A stretch of 64,000 nucleotides of DNA from Holtermannia corniformis (taxonomy: Eukaryota; Basidiomycota; Tremellomycetes; Holtermanniales), in contig BCIJ01000028.1 in NCBI GenBank assembly GCA_001599935.1, positions 101,965 to 165,964 on the forward strand. Reading direction: 5' to 3'. Of the stretch, positions 10,161 to 22,058 are shown piece by piece. Under the pieces are notes generated by a model that saw only the letters and a list, made by a program, of their open reading frames with translations, was not told the origin of the DNA and ran no database searches. Both the position numbers and the translations under genes were made by a program. Positions within the stretch are counted from its first letter, which is position 1. Each line of letters opens with the position of its first letter.

Positions 10161-13100
10161 CTACTGAGGGAACGCGCCAGGGATGACCTGGTCACCACCG
10201 CCGCCGGCTAACCCGCTCTGGATCTCCTCCAACGTCTGCTCGGCGCCAAGGAGTAGCTGCGCAGTGGCGTCAGTCACCCTATACAGCGAGTGACACCGCC
10301 CACCCACCTGATTGAGCGCAAGCGCCTTTTGCTCCTCTGATAGCCCGCGTGCATCACCCATCAAGAGACCGATTGCGCTCCGCACAACGTCCTCGATCAC
10401 CGTGTTGACTTGGACGTCGTCGCCGGCATCCACCAGCTCGCGCATGAAGCGATCTCGGATGTGTCGTTGGGCGACATCGACAAGGTCCTGGAAGTGCCGG
10501 TCCAGTGAGCCATTGCCAGTGGGGATCGAGCGTCGCGCTTGCGATTGCTGGCCTGCAAAGTACGCCTGGTCGTACAGTGATGTCGCTGACGCTGGCGGCA
10601 TCGGATCGTACGCGACAACTGGGACGCGTGTGAGTGCGGGAGGGAGAAAGCCGAGATAGCTCGTGCTCTCGGTCACGACGACATGGCGGCAGATGTTGCC
10701 TCGCATCGGGATCGGCTTCGGTGGAGCCGAGAGGAAGGCGATGCTGGCTTTGCGCTTGGGCGACGCCTGGCCGTTTGAGGCCGCCGGGAACGCGAGCTTG
10801 GTCTGCGTCTCGAGCCACTTGCTTCGACCAGCCTCCTTCCACAAAGCATCTGAGCGCGAGACGTAGAGGTGTGCGAGGAGATGCAAGCTCGTAACGTCGT
10901 CGTCTTCATAGCCCGCGCGGATTTGGAAACGCGGGTGGGAGCGGACCTCGGGTGCGATTGTTGCGCCGATCTTGTCGGCCAGCAATGGCACGACTTCAGG
11001 GAAGGAGATGATGGCTTCGCGGAGGGCCTCGTCGCCTTTGTCCGCGTCCTGGTCGAGGTCAGCGTGGACAGTTTGAAACGAGCAGCACTCGCCTCTGCTT
11101 TGAGCGCCAAAGCGCGCGCGTACGCCATCCCTGGATACAGGTTGAGATCTTGAACCTCGCCTTGCTGCCCAGCGTCAAGCAGCGAAAGTAGCCACGCCCC
11201 ATTGTTCGTCTTGATCGCCAAAAAGTCGAGCCAAAACGCGGCGCCGTGCGGGTCGGTCTAAGAGTGTCAGCCCAACACCAGCTTGTGATTCGGGCGCACA
11301 TGCGGATCGAGGGCGAATAGGAGCTTTGCAAAGGTGAACGCCGTGAGCCAGCAGCCTCGCCTGCCGAGGTAGCTGCGCAAGTCAGCGCGATCGTCTGTAC
11401 GGTCCACGCCACGTACGCGATATTCCGATGAAGTGCCGTGAACAGCGGTCGGTTCTCCACTCTGTCGAAATCGAGACGGCATGACCCGAGTGAGACGTTG
11501 AAGGCCGGGATCAAGCAGCGGTCGAACGCGAAGAGGGCTCGCTCGGCGTATTCAGAGGCAGCGCCGATGTCTGGTCATGTCAGCTAGTGTGCATTTAGAC
11601 GACATGGGGGGATGCGCAGCGGCGATAGTAGCGTGACATGGGGCAGCAGAAGTTGACAAGGCTGAAAAAGGCGAGACGGAGGGAAGGGAAAGCAGCGAAG
11701 CAGTCTCAACACTAAGCCAGGAGTCTGCTATTAGTTGCAAGGCAGCCGGCAACGTCGCTCCGCATCTACCACGAGAGGCACCGGCGCGGACGTGGGCTAG
11801 GGAAGCCGACAAGGCAAGACTGAAATGGTAGGGCGTCATGCTGAGGATCTGCGGTGTCGTGGCTGGATCAAGCGCAGGCACGGACCGTGTCGTGAACAGC
11901 AATCAGTCGGTGCTCAGCCCGGCGGCTCAGGCCTGCGCGAGTACAGACTGAGGTTAGGTTCTCGGCAGGCGAACGGGTTGGACGACCCACTGTTCAGATT
12001 CCAGTCTGCGCTGGTCTTCCGGAGGTTCACCGTTCAACGACGGTAGAGCCTGATTCGACAGCGCTCGCTCCCCACGACTTTCCGTCACCATTCACGTGCC
12101 ATAGCGTGGCTGATACACAACAGCAAGGAATAATAGCGCCTTGAGAACGAGGATGAACCTAGGTCAAGTCTGACGACCCAGAGGCTGACCGCAAGCTCCC
12201 GCCATGGCGTATGGCACCCGTACAAAACACGCTACCTGTCTGCTTGAGTGCACGGCAAGGTTCGCCGCTTTGGTGTTGGTGTTGGCAGCGCGGACCGCGA
12301 CCCGATGACTCGGTGCGGTATCGGCTGAAACCTGCCGTGTGCGCGACATCTCGAGCGAGCACCCGTGACTAGATCCGGATTGCGGGATTGCTGTGCCACG
12401 ACGTTTAGGATACGTCGCTGATCGATCATCCGGTCGCCATCCACATCCAAGACCAGACCGATAGCCAAACGGAAACCGAGACCGACCTGATTGGAGCCGA
12501 TAGACCTCTGACATCTGTAATAGGGTATCGACGTGCCATGGGTAGACTTGGAGTAGGGCGAATAGTTGGTTTGGGTCTGTGGTTGGGTCAGTCTCTTGTT
12601 GGGTTTAGATGCTGGCGTGAGGTCATGTGACGAGTATCGCCAGCACCCAGATCGAGCCGCTGAGCAAACGCACCATGCGACCTCGTAGCACCCACAAACT
12701 GCCTCTGAGCCTCCCTCCACGCGCGATCATGTTCAAACGTGAACCACTTTTCGCCTTTCCTCTGCCCGTGCCCCTGCCCGTGCCCCGTGCCCAACCCACC
12801 CTCCCCAGGGATCTCACGCATCGAAAGCCCATTCAACGCCGTCAAAGGCGGCCAAGTCGGTTTCGGTTTCACCAACGTCGTTTTCATCCGTGCCAGTCTT
12901 TGCGCGGCCGCGCTCTGGCCGGCGCTCGAGGAGGCAGCAACGACTTTGGAGCCGAAGAAACGACGGAGTTCGGTTTCTGCGTCGAGGTTTTTCGGGTCGA
13001 TGGAGAGGAGGGAGCTGTTTTGGTTGAGTTGGCTTTGTTGGGTTGGGGGACGGACGTACCGTGCTGACTGGGGCATGGAGGATCCGGCGGTTGGTGATGC

Positions 13101-13650
13101 TGCTGGTGCTGGCTCATCTTTATACCTGAACCTGATCAGTCTTGCCCTTTGCGCTCATGCAGTGCGCCGCTACCCGACCCACTTGAGCTTCAACTCTGCC
13201 AGTGCGCGATCGACCTCGTCCAAGCCAGCGAGCGGGTCTGTGACTTTTGCTCCAGCTTTACTCTTGCGTTTTGTAGCCGTGCCGGTACTGGCGCCGACGT
13301 CGTCTCGGTCACCGTCTGCGAGCTCGGTCACAGCCTTGGGCTTTGACTTGTTCTTCTTTGATTTCTTCTTCCTGCTGCTGCTCGGCTGCGTCGGTGCTGG
13401 CTCTTCAGCACCGCCGTCACTCTGATCCACGTCGTCATCACCGGCATCAAGCTATCGCGTGAGCTCAAGTGCGTGTGCCACTGATTTTACGCACCGCCGC
13501 AAACAGGTTACTCGCTCCTGGCTGGTCCTGAGCCTGGTCGTCTCCGCTCTCGCTCTGCTGATCGTCCTCTGCCTCGACTGGCTGTACGACCTGCAGCTGC
13601 TGCAGTTGATCGAGTTCTCGCTGCTGTCGCTTGTTCAACCGTTTCGCCAT
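10161..13650 (-). CDS. RQC1: TCF25/Rqc1 family protein (ribosome quality control)
   Basis: Rqc1/TCF25 belongs to the ribosome-associated quality-control complex that handles nascent chains on stalled 60S subunits. The start at 13650 gives the family N-terminus MAKRLNKRQQRELDQL and SNLFAA. A basic Lys-rich stretch and DPLAGLDEVDRALAELKLK follow, then LLSIDPKNLDAETELRRFFG, TLVKPKPTWPPL and WFTFEHDRAWREAQRQF. The next exon (ending 12487) reads LFALLQVYPWHVDTLLQMSE. After a 916-nt intron it resumes at 11570 with DIGAASEYAERALFAFDRC, CRLDFDRVENRPLFTALHRN, RRGCWLTAFTFAKLLFALDP and DLNLYPGMAYARALAL. The C-terminal stop is at 10161. All expected TCF25 blocks are present in order. The gene is divergent from the ribosomal protein uS17 gene with a 282-bp shared promoter, which fits co-expression with the translation machinery. 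Confidence 0.9.
11571..12486 (-). other. 916-nt intron of the TCF25/Rqc1 gene
   Basis: The donor GTCGGT follows CAATCAG; the acceptor is GCTGACATGACCAG. The codon G|AC joins the blocks YRLQS and DIGAASEYAER, which are contiguous in the TCF25 family. The interior has no convincing ORF. Confidence 0.7.
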
Positions 13651-13709
13651 GTTGCTACAGTCATGACGTTCGCTGGCTCTGGTTGAATCGCCACCCACAG
13701 TGCGGTGGG

Positions 13710-13753
13710 AATAGGCTTGGCCAAGAATAGGCTCCCACCGGATAGCAATAGGC
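13710..13753. promoter_or_regulatory. Cluster of AATAGGC motifs in the uS17/TCF25 divergent promoter
   Basis: AATAGGC occurs three times in 44 bp (13710-13716, 13726-13732, 13747-13753), with a related inverted CCTATT near 13827. The first two flank a perfect palindrome (CTTGGCCAAG, 13716-13725). One ATAACGCCG lies at 13814-13822. Together these look like a regulatory cassette for a ribosomal protein promoter. Confidence 0.5.
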
Positions 13754-13932
13754 ACCCCGCGTCGCACGTGGCTCGGCTGAACCAGTGTAAAGTTGACCGC
13801 CAAACCCCATCCTATAACGCCGAACCCCTATTCCGCCGGCGTTTTCCATTTTTACTCCCGCTAAACTGGCTGTAGAATCCCCTGCAGCGTCTCGACCGTC
13901 CTGACCGCGTCCAGCACCCGTCAAACCTCAAA

Positions 13933-16123
13933 ATGGCAGAGCAGACTGAAAAGGCGTTCCAGAAGCAGCACCTGTTCCAGGCTGCAAAGTCGCGCGGTCA
14001 GTCGTGAGCGAGCGAGCGGACGAGCGAGCGCTGACGGCTGCTGTCCTTGATGTGTGATCTGATTCTATTTGTGATTGTGCTACCGGTCGAACGTATCACC
14101 AGGCGGCAAAAAGGTCGCGACCAAGACCAAGCGCTGGTACAAGGAGGTCGGGCTCGGGTTCAAGACCCCGACCGAGGCCATCAACGGCACCTACATCGGT
14201 TAGTCGCCGCGGGGATGCAAGGGCTGAGGGCAGAGCTGATTGTGTTTTCTCATTGTCGTTCTTGCTTGCCATGATCACGCTCGCCTGGACTGTGCCGCCT
14301 TACCAACCACTCGCTCTCAATCCATCAATACAATTACTCCATCCCGCGCCTTTCCACCTGAATCTGCAACCTCGATATCACCGTCCCACTCACACCTCCA
14401 AACCTCGCGCGTCCAAAACCTCACCTCGACGTGTCTCGCCTTGCCTCGCCTTCCCATCTCTCCCGCACTGCGTTCGCCACGCCCAATTGTCTCACTCGCA
14501 CCTCGCACCCGCACCCCCGCCCACAGACAAGAAATGCCCCTTCACCGGCGACGTCTCGATCCGCGGCCGCATCCTCACCGGCGTCGTCCACTCGACAAAG
14601 ATGACCAACACGATCATTATTCGTCGTGAATACCTCCACTTGTGCGTTGCTCTCTTCTCTCCTTTTGGCTGTTGTGTTGGAGACTCGAGCACAGACGGGT
14701 TGAAGGTGGCGAAAGGATAGCAGAGCGCCGTGCGCTCGCGTTGATTCTCGCCTCGGCCACTGAGCGCTTGCTTCGTTCCGTTGCGCGTGGGAGCCAGCAC
14801 GGCGTGCGATAGGCACAAGCTGGGTCTCTGACGTGATCCTGGCCCTGTCGTGCTAGCTGATCACTGTCCGCAACGAGCTCCATTCTTGAACTCGCTGGGC
14901 TGGCTGACACTATCCGTGCTTGGCGGGTGCTGCTCATTGTCGAGGCGGATGCACCAGTGTTTATTGTGCGACCACCCATGTCCATGGGCCGCAGTCGTCG
15001 GTCGAGTCGCCCGCAACCCAACTGCCTCGTCTACCATCTTGCCCAAGATGGCCTACGGGTGTCAGGGATACCTCTACATCACGGGGAACACCCTGGCTGC
15101 ATGTGTGCTTGACATGATTCGTGCACTGTCGGCGCGCTGCTACAGTATCGCCACTTGCAGTGTGCTATCGGGCCAAGCCGATGTGTAGCTTGGATCCGAA
15201 GCTACATTAAAGTGATTGGCCGTTGGCCGTCATCTGCTGCGTCGTTGACATCCGCGGCTCGAGAATCTAGGCATTGTGCCGTCGCGACGATCGGCATAGC
15301 AGTCATTGATGGCCATTTATCGTGCAAGGCGCATGCACCCGAACGCGGAGACTACTGCGCTGCTTCGTGGCAGCGTAATGCGGCGTGGATTCGTACCCAC
15401 GCGTGCTTGTTGTTCTACCCAAGATCTGCGTGAACTGTTCAACTGTACGGTTGGTACGTTTGTACGAGCTCTTTGCCTTGTTCTACCTTCGGCTCGAGTG
15501 AATGTTCACTTCACTCGGCCTGTCGTGCGTAATAAAGCAGTGAGCGTATCGCTCTTTTGGTCTAATCCCCGACCGGCAGCAGTACTGTTTCAACGTGATT
15601 TGAGCTACCGCATCTGCGCGCTACGTCACAACACTGGGCCATCTAGAGTCACCTTTGTGCCCCGCACGTCGATCGGATGGGATGTAGGCGTCTGCCTCGT
15701 GACGCGTGCCGCAGTTGCATCTGGGTGGTAGCTGCTACCAGAGGCCTTGTCTTGCGCGGCAGTCGGCAGATGTGCTTGAAACAGCTGGCACCGCGGCCGC
15801 CGTGCTCGGTCGATTCGCTAGCGTATTCGCTACGGCCAATCGAGGCAGCGCCGCAACACCAGCTCTGAGACGGCAACCGTCTCTTCATACTCGCCGCCGT
15901 TCACTTGCACGTAACCGAGCTAACCCACCTCAGCATCCCCAAGTACCGCCGGTACGAGAAGCGCCACCGCAACCTGGCCGTGCACGCCTCGCCCGCGTTC
16001 CGTATCGAGCAGGGCGACCAGGTCATTGTTGGCCAGTGCCGTCCCCTGTCCAAGACTGTCCGCTTCAACGTCTTGCGCGTCATCAAGAACAAGGCGGCTG
16101 CCAAGGCGTTCAAGAAGTTTTAG
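13933..16123 (+). CDS. RPS11: 40S ribosomal protein uS17 (S11)
   Basis: uS17 is an RNA-binding protein of the small subunit body. The start at 13933 gives [20 protein letters not shown]; after a short intron [20 protein letters not shown] and [12 protein letters not shown] follow. A 326-nt intron (ending about 14523) is followed by [21 protein letters not shown] 1292-nt intron (14642-15933) splits REYLH from [18 protein letters not shown]. The end, [20 protein letters not shown], is the family signature, followed by KAFKKF and a stop at 16123. About 156 residues, the usual length. Large introns are unexpected in a gene this short and highly expressed here; an intronic RNA was looked for but not found. 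Confidence 0.95.
14642..15933 (+). other. 1292-nt intron of the uS17 gene
   Basis: The donor GTGCGT comes right after CAC TT, and the acceptor region is GCTAACCCACCTCAG. The T|TC phase restores Phe of the conserved HFIPKY block. I found no clear C/D or H/ACA snoRNA boxes and no coding signal; the small ORFs inside look random. Confidence 0.75.
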
Positions 16124-16403
16124 ACGCTCTGGATGTATGACGATGCTTTACTGGGTCGTGGTGCGGGTCTGAGATCCGAACGAGATCCGATTCGCACTTT
16201 CGAGGGTCACCGTACACACTAGAGAGAGGTCGCTGGAGATCACTCGAGCCAGAGCTAACCGGACCGAGGGCACAAGCCGAAAATTCCACCGAGTCAGTGC
16301 ACTGTGATTCGTCACTTAGCAGTCGAGACGACGACCGCGATACAGTCTTGTCACGCTTGGACATCCAGGCCGCACGCACAGAGCATTCGACGAGCGGAGC
16401 GCG

Positions 16404-18084
16404 ATGGACGAGCGACGGCAGTTTACCGCTCCGCCGCCAGCGTACACGTCGTGCGGCCAGCCGGTCCCACCGCGCGCCAACCCGTTGTTCGGCCCAGGTT
16501 CGCGCAGTGCCCTCCGTGCCGCCGGCCGCGTCGTCAAGCGGTCCAGTACAAAGCCGAGCACGAGCGCCAAAGCCGTGACGGCGTCGGAAGACGACGACGT
16601 GGAAGCCGAAACGCTGCCAAAGCAGTTACAGACCATCCGACCGTATAGTAGGAAAAAGGGCTGTGGATGGACAAAGGATGAGGATAAACTGTTGACGGAT
16701 GCGGTCGCCATCTGTGAGTGCGATGTAGCGGGCAGCGGGATAGGACTGATGGCACAGATGGCGATGTGACCGGTCAATGGAGTCGGATCGCAGAGCTGAT
16801 CCCGGGCCGGAGCAGCAAAGTGTGTCGCAAACGATGGTTCTTTTGTCTCAGTGCGTTCTCTTGTCGTTGCCTACACGCGCTGACGGTGTAGACCCCGCGG
16901 TCCGCAAAGGCCCGTTCACGGCGCAAGAAGACGCGCAGCTCATTGCGCTCTATGGAGTCCATGGACCCGCCTGGGCGTTGATCGCTCTCAGTATCCCCGG
17001 GCGGACAGACGACAGCTGTGCAAAGCGTTACCGCGAGTGCTTGGACCCGTCGATCGTTCGCGGCGGCTGGTCGGCGGCTGAAGACCAAGTGCTCAAAGCC
17101 GGCGTGGAGCGATACGGCAGTCAGTGGAGTCAGATCTGTCTCATGAAGGGGTTGGAAGGCAGAAAGGGTCTACACTGTCGTAACCGGTGGCGCACGCTCA
17201 GCAAGGATCTAGAAGGTCGAGGCGCAAAGCGGAAATCCGTCAGCTCGGTCGATCAAGACGAGGCCAAAGTGATCAAGAAGCCAACGCTGCCGCTACCCGC
17301 GCCGACGCAGACCGAAGCAGTCTTCTCGCCAGCAAGCTGCCAGCGCCTGACCGACCTGCTAGCCCAGCAAACCGCGTCGCCACTCTCATTGACCCCAACG
17401 CCCGTCGTCACACCCGACGACGCCGCAATCTCCACCCTCCTCTCCAGCCTCGCGAAAGAATGGGCATCATCAACCGGCGTCGACCCGCTCTCGACTCGAC
17501 TCGCACCCGCGATCGATCCAACCAACGTCGCAAAGACGAAATCGCTCGAAGCGTTCTGCGACGCCATCTCGAAAGCAGCGGGTACAGCTCAAGCCCAGCC
17601 GTCGCTCCCCGACGCCCTCTGGGACGTCATCTCTAAAACGATTGCAAAACCCGCACCGGCTTTCCTACCCGATCTAGCCCATCTCGACCTCGCCACGGTC
17701 CCAACGTTTACACTCCCATCTTCGCCTTCACAGTCGTCTACGACCGATACCGCGTCACCATCCTCGACGTATCTCGATGACGCCTTTTTAGCGCGCATCC
17801 TGTCTGATTCTTACGCTCCCAACCAGACTCAAGCGCGCTCTCCCGCCAGCCAGATCAAATCCATCATGAGCGCCTCGGACGCTAGTTGGCCCCTAGCGCA
17901 AGCGCAACCGCCGGGCTCGAAACTCGACTGGCTCACCACGGGCGCGCCTTGGGATTCCTGGATGGCCCAATCCCAGCCCGCGCCAACGCCCGTCACAAAC
18001 GCTCCCTCAACGGGACAGACGCCAGCGTTCAGCTTCTCACCCTGGCTCACCACCACGCCGCTCCCGGTCCTCGAAGACGGCTAA
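16404..18084 (+). CDS. Three-repeat Myb-like DNA-binding protein
   Basis: Probable nuclear regulator. Exons are 16404-16713, 16758-16850 and 16892-18084, giving 531 residues. Residues 1-85 are basic and disordered. Three SANT/Myb repeats follow, each with spaced tryptophans or aromatics: GWTKDEDKLLTDAVAIYG with WSRIAELIPGRSSKVCRKRW; KGPFTAQEDAQLIALYGVHG with WALIALSIPGRTDDSCAKRY; and GGWSAAEDQVLKAGVERYGS with WSQICLMKGLEGRKGLHCRN. The rest, about 300 residues, is Ser/Thr/Pro/Ala-rich and could be an activation region. The repeat order is like c-Myb or Bas1/Myb-related fungal factors, but no specific orthologue can be named. It is convergent with the Cdc4-like gene, about 107 bp between stops. 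Confidence 0.85.
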
Positions 18085-18191
18085 GGCGCCAAGCGAGCCC
18101 ACTGTACCATAGCGTTGTAAAGCTAGATGTGACGGTTGACAAGTATACATAATCGGCATGGGTCATGTACAACACGGTCGGATTATAGAGC

Positions 18192-21072
18192 TCACGAAGC
18201 CATTTCAAAGTCTGCGCTTGGCTCGTCGGGCGCTTCGTCAAAGATTGGCGCAAACGAGCTCGGCTGCGCACTTGGCGTCGGTGAGCTCTCGTGCGTTGGG
18301 AGTGCTGGAGCGGGAGCCGAGCTAGACTCGGCGTGACGAGAGCTGGCATCGTGCGCTGGCCGGGCTATCCGTGTGGAGCGACGGACAGTAGGCGGTTGCG
18401 CTGGCATCGGGATACTGGCGGGCCATTGCCCCGCACGCCGGGAACGAGGTTGAACCGACGGCGGGTCGATCGCCATGTCGACATTCTCATCTTTGACGAC
18501 GATGGCGTCGACTTGATACGCTGCCGGTAACTGATACTGTAGCGGTTCCCTCGGATCCCCGCGTTCCCACGCAGGCCGTACCAGCTCATCCAACCGATCA
18601 TCATCGACGCCCGATGGATCCGCTGCCGCTCCAAAGTCGAACACGTCGAACACGGTCGAGTTGTTCCGGTTCGAGGCGGCCACCAGGCGCGAGCCGTGGA
18701 ACTGGACTTGCCAGACCGAGTTGATGCCCGTGACGAGATCGCGAATGAATTTACCCGTCTTGATGTCCCACAACTTGAGCGTGCCGTCGGACCCGCTGAC
18801 GACTTTGGTCTCGTCGTGCTGGAAGCAGGTGATGGCGCCTTGGTGTGAGGTGAGGGTATGGTGCAGGGCGCCCGAGTCGGCGTCCCAGATCTTGAGCGTC
18901 GCGTCGGCCGCGGCTGATACGAGGAACGAAGGCGAGACGCCGAGCAGGCCAACGAGCGACGTGTGGCCCGTCAGGGTGCGTAGACACTCGCCAGTGACGA
19001 TATCCCAGATCTTGACGGTATTGTCCATCGATCCAGACGCACACTGCTTGCGCCAGCGATCGTAGGCGATGCTATACACTGCCGGTCAGCCAAGCCCACT
19101 TGAACCGCACTCACCCTTGGTCTCGTGGCCCGTGAGGACGTGGGTACATGCGCCCGTGATGATATCCCAGACCCTGACCGTGTTATCATACGAGCCCGAG
19201 ACGCAGACCCTGCCGTGAGCCGCGAGCGCGCGCACAGCCTGCGTGTGCCCCTCGAGCACATGCACATGGTACGGGTTCTCCTCGGGCGGGACATGTTCCG
19301 GCTGCCCGCCAAGCTCGTGCGCGGCGCGTAGGTACGCCGGTTCGCCTTTCTTTGGCAACTTCCAAACGCGCAACGTCGTATCGCGACTACCAGTCACGAT
19401 GACCGGGTACGGCGGTTGGAACTCGGCCGTGATGGGATCCATGACGGGTTCGACAATCTGAAGGCAGCGCACGGTGGATGAATGACCGGTAAAGACGTGT
19501 TCTTCACGCAGGGTTTCGAGATCCCAGACGCGGACGGTACGATCGGTCGAGCCGCTCACGAGGGTGTCGCCCTTGTACTCGAGCGCCCAGACACCGCCTT
19601 CGTGGCCGTCCAAGCGTTTCTGCAGCCGGCCCGTCTCGGTCTCGTAGATATTGATCGAGTGATCGTCTGAAGCCGAGACAATCTTGTCAGCGTCAAACTG
19701 CAGACAGGTGACGACGTTGGTCCCGTGGCCGGGGAACGAGACGTGGGCGGGACGGCGGTGCATCCAGTTGTGGTCATTGACCATCCTTCGGCGGTAGACG
19801 TGCTTGAGGGCGGTTGCGCGCAACGGTTCATCATCCATCGGTTCGCGCTTGATCGTCTTGTGCGCGGCCACGAGGTCGAGCGTGTCGTACCGCCTCGTGA
19901 TCGCGGCCTCTGCCTCTTCGTCTGCGCCAAAGCCGTACCAGAACCCATCGTCGACGAGGCGTTGCTTCCAGACGGTGCGCTCGCTCTCGACGATCCTGCG
20001 CCATTTCTTGCACACGGCCGAGGCGGCGACCAAGGCTTTGACATCGACGTGCTTGAGGATCTGGACGGCAATCTCGTACGGGAGGAGCGAGATGAAGTCG
20101 CGCTTGAGTGCTTTGGTGGTGAATGTGGCGAGGCGCTGGATCGTGGGCATGCGAGCGCGCCGGAAGAGATGCATGAGGACGTGCTGTTGGAGTTTGTCTG
20201 GGAGCGAGTCAAAGTGGGCCACGACGCTCGGGAGGGAAAAGAGTGCGGCCGCTTCAACGCCCGAGCCGAGGGACGGGTGCGCGCTCGTGTCGGGTGCTGA
20301 ATCTGGAAACGTCCCATGTTCCGCGTCGGGGGATGGCAGAGGCGACAGCAGCGCACTGTGCGTTGGCAGTGTCAGCGCCTGCAGCCCTCGGGACCGTTTC
20401 CGCGGGGGACTGCGTGAGCGGGGGGGTTCGTCGTGCACGACGGTCGGTGGCGGCGTCAGTTCATCGGCCATGTCGGCGTCTAAAACCGGCGTGTTGCGCC
20501 CAAAGCTGAGCGGGCGTTTGCGCATCTCTTTGGCTTTGCCTTTTGGGTCCCTGCCTACGGCGAGCGCGTCTGCAAGCGCCAAGCGCTCGCGCCCATCGAG
20601 CGCCATCTCGGGGTTTTCTTCGCGAACCCAGCCGGGCCCAGTAGAACCCGGGACGACTGCATCGCCGTCCTGGCCGTCTTCGCGAATGACAACTTGGCGG
20701 CCGGCGAGGGTGAGCGGGAAGAAGCGCATGTCTTCTGGCACGGGTTCGTGCGCGAGCGGGTAGACGTCGGGAGGCAGCCAGGACGGTAGCGGGATCACGG
20801 TCGGTTCTGGGATGCGTGGGATCGGGATCGGTCTCAGTTTGGTTGTGGTTCTCGTCGTGTGTGTGACTCTGCGTTGGTCAGCGGCAGCTCGGTGACTCGG
20901 AGAAGACGCACACGGTCTCGACGATCGCGTCCTCCATCCGAAGCAGCGCCTGCTCTTCGCGCAGATCCAAGACGCTCGAGCCGCCATTGGGTCGCTCGGG
21001 GCCAGGATACGAGCCCATGGTCGGTTGCCTGTACGTCGTGTGCGTCGTGGTCGTATGGTGGTGGTCTGCCAT
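18192..21072 (-). CDS. CDC4: Cdc4-like F-box/WD40 substrate receptor of an SCF ubiquitin ligase
   Basis: Cdc4/Fbw7 proteins recruit phosphorylated substrates to SCF for ubiquitination. The start at 21072 (MADHHHTTTTHTTYRQP) is the first ATG; a 43-nt intron ends near 20871. The N-terminal third is disordered. A dimerisation-like helix (SLPDKLQQHVLMHLFRRA) precedes an F-box (ISLLPYEIAVQILKHVDVKA, CKKWRRI). WD40 blades follow: VVTCLQFDADKIVSASDDHS; GSTDRTVRVWDLET; GSRDTTLRVWKL; GSYDNTVRVWDIITG; then after a short intron near 19085, GSMDNTVKIWDIVTG; ADATLKIWDADSG; SDGTLKLWDIKTG. Order and spacing match the Cdc4 group. The tail after the propeller (about 180 residues) is acidic and Pro/Ser-rich and not conserved. 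About 930 residues in all. Confidence 0.88.
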
Positions 21073-21580
21073 GGTGCCGTTGGTCACTACAATCTGTCAG
21101 TATATAGCGTCGAGCGGTGAAAGGAGGTCAGGGCGCAGGTGAGGAATCCGGCTCGGACAAAGGAGCTAGCAGTGATTGCGCGACAAAGGTGAAGGTGCTG
21201 CTATGCGCAGACACATGTCGAGATGGACATACAGTTGGAGCGACGCAACGTTGGGTGTGGGTCACTTTGCGTGTCCTTTGTACTATGTAGAGTCTACACC
21301 AGGGAGAGCGAGGCCGTTGCCGTGCGGCAGGGAACGACTGGACCGCATGTCAGAGAAAGTGCACGGTGGGTGCGGCACTGACCGATCCGGCGACACGACA
21401 CACGTCACTGCTCGCTGCACTTGCGCTCTCGTCCTCTCTGGGTCGTTGTTACCGAATGCACTGCACTGCAACTGCACACTCGCTGCAGTCGAGGAGATGA
21501 AGATGGCAATGTACGCGTTGAATTACGTAAGCACCGCACCGACAGCACTATAGATCCATCCAAGCTACAACCGCCATCGT
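21073..21580. other. Intergenic region upstream of the Cdc4-like gene
   Basis: About 500 bp with only scattered short ORFs. It must contain the promoter of the Cdc4-like gene (minus strand). I see no recognisable element. Confidence 0.4.
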
Positions 21581-21754
21581 CTACGAGTACCAGGCCTGCT
21601 CAATCTCCTTGACAGACACTGCGCGCGATGCAGGGCGCTGGCCGTAACGCCCCGTCTTGCGGTTCTCCTGTTTCCGCTCGTACCGTAGTCGGTGGTTACA
21701 CCGCGCGCCGAGGCCGAGAGCGTACCGGCCGTTGAGGTGATGGCACCCGTACAT
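21581..21754 (-). CDS. 57-residue Cys/His-containing small protein, copy 1
   Basis: ATG at 21754, stop at 21581. The product starts MYGCHHLNGRYALGLGARCN and continues HRLRYERKQENRKTGRYGQR, ending with an amphipathic VKEIEQAWYS. It is basic, without signal peptide or membrane segment. Its N-terminal half matches a second small ORF 300 bp upstream (22059-22211) in the pattern YGC-x-H-x2-GR-x2-LGLG-x-RC-x-HR-x3-ER, which random ORFs would not share. The C/H spacing could bind a metal ion. No family is recognised. The two ORFs could be separate genes or exons of one gene; I cannot decide. Confidence 0.5.
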   Translation of the reverse strand: MYGCHHLNGRYALGLGARCNHRLRYERKQENRKTGRYGQRPASRAVSVKEIEQAWYS

Positions 21755-22058
21755 GTTTTTCCTAGTGCGAGATCAGTGTTACGCGCCGTGCGAACGGGAT
21801 GTACTGACTCGAGGGTGGGGAGTCGACGGAGCGATGGCAGGGACGGGAGCGAGGGGAGTGAGAGGTGCCATCGAGAGGACCGGCCGAGTTGTTGATACGG
21901 GCCTTTCATGGCGATGGCTGCACTCGACCTGGCAGCGTGCTGTTGAACCAGTGTCGTCTTGAATGACGGTTGCATACGCAAGCAAGCAAGCATCGCATCG
22001 CACAACACTATGCACGGCCCGGACCTCCTTTGACCGTCACATTGTTTCCAGGCCGCCG

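Noticed and set aside
12200..12220. Shared string GTACGGGTGCCAT between the TCF25 intron (minus strand) and the small ORF at 21754
   Set aside because: The match does not extend on either side and the surrounding frame is not similar, so it is probably chance.
15376..15397. tRNA T-arm-like hairpin (GCGTGG...CCACGC around ATTCGTAC) in the uS17 intron
   Set aside because: The loop has the wrong length, the B box is imperfect, and no acceptor, D or anticodon arm can be placed around it.
19725..20300. Long + strand ORFs opposite the Cdc4-like gene
   Set aside because: Antisense shadows caused by high GC; the minus strand encodes clear F-box and WD40 motifs.
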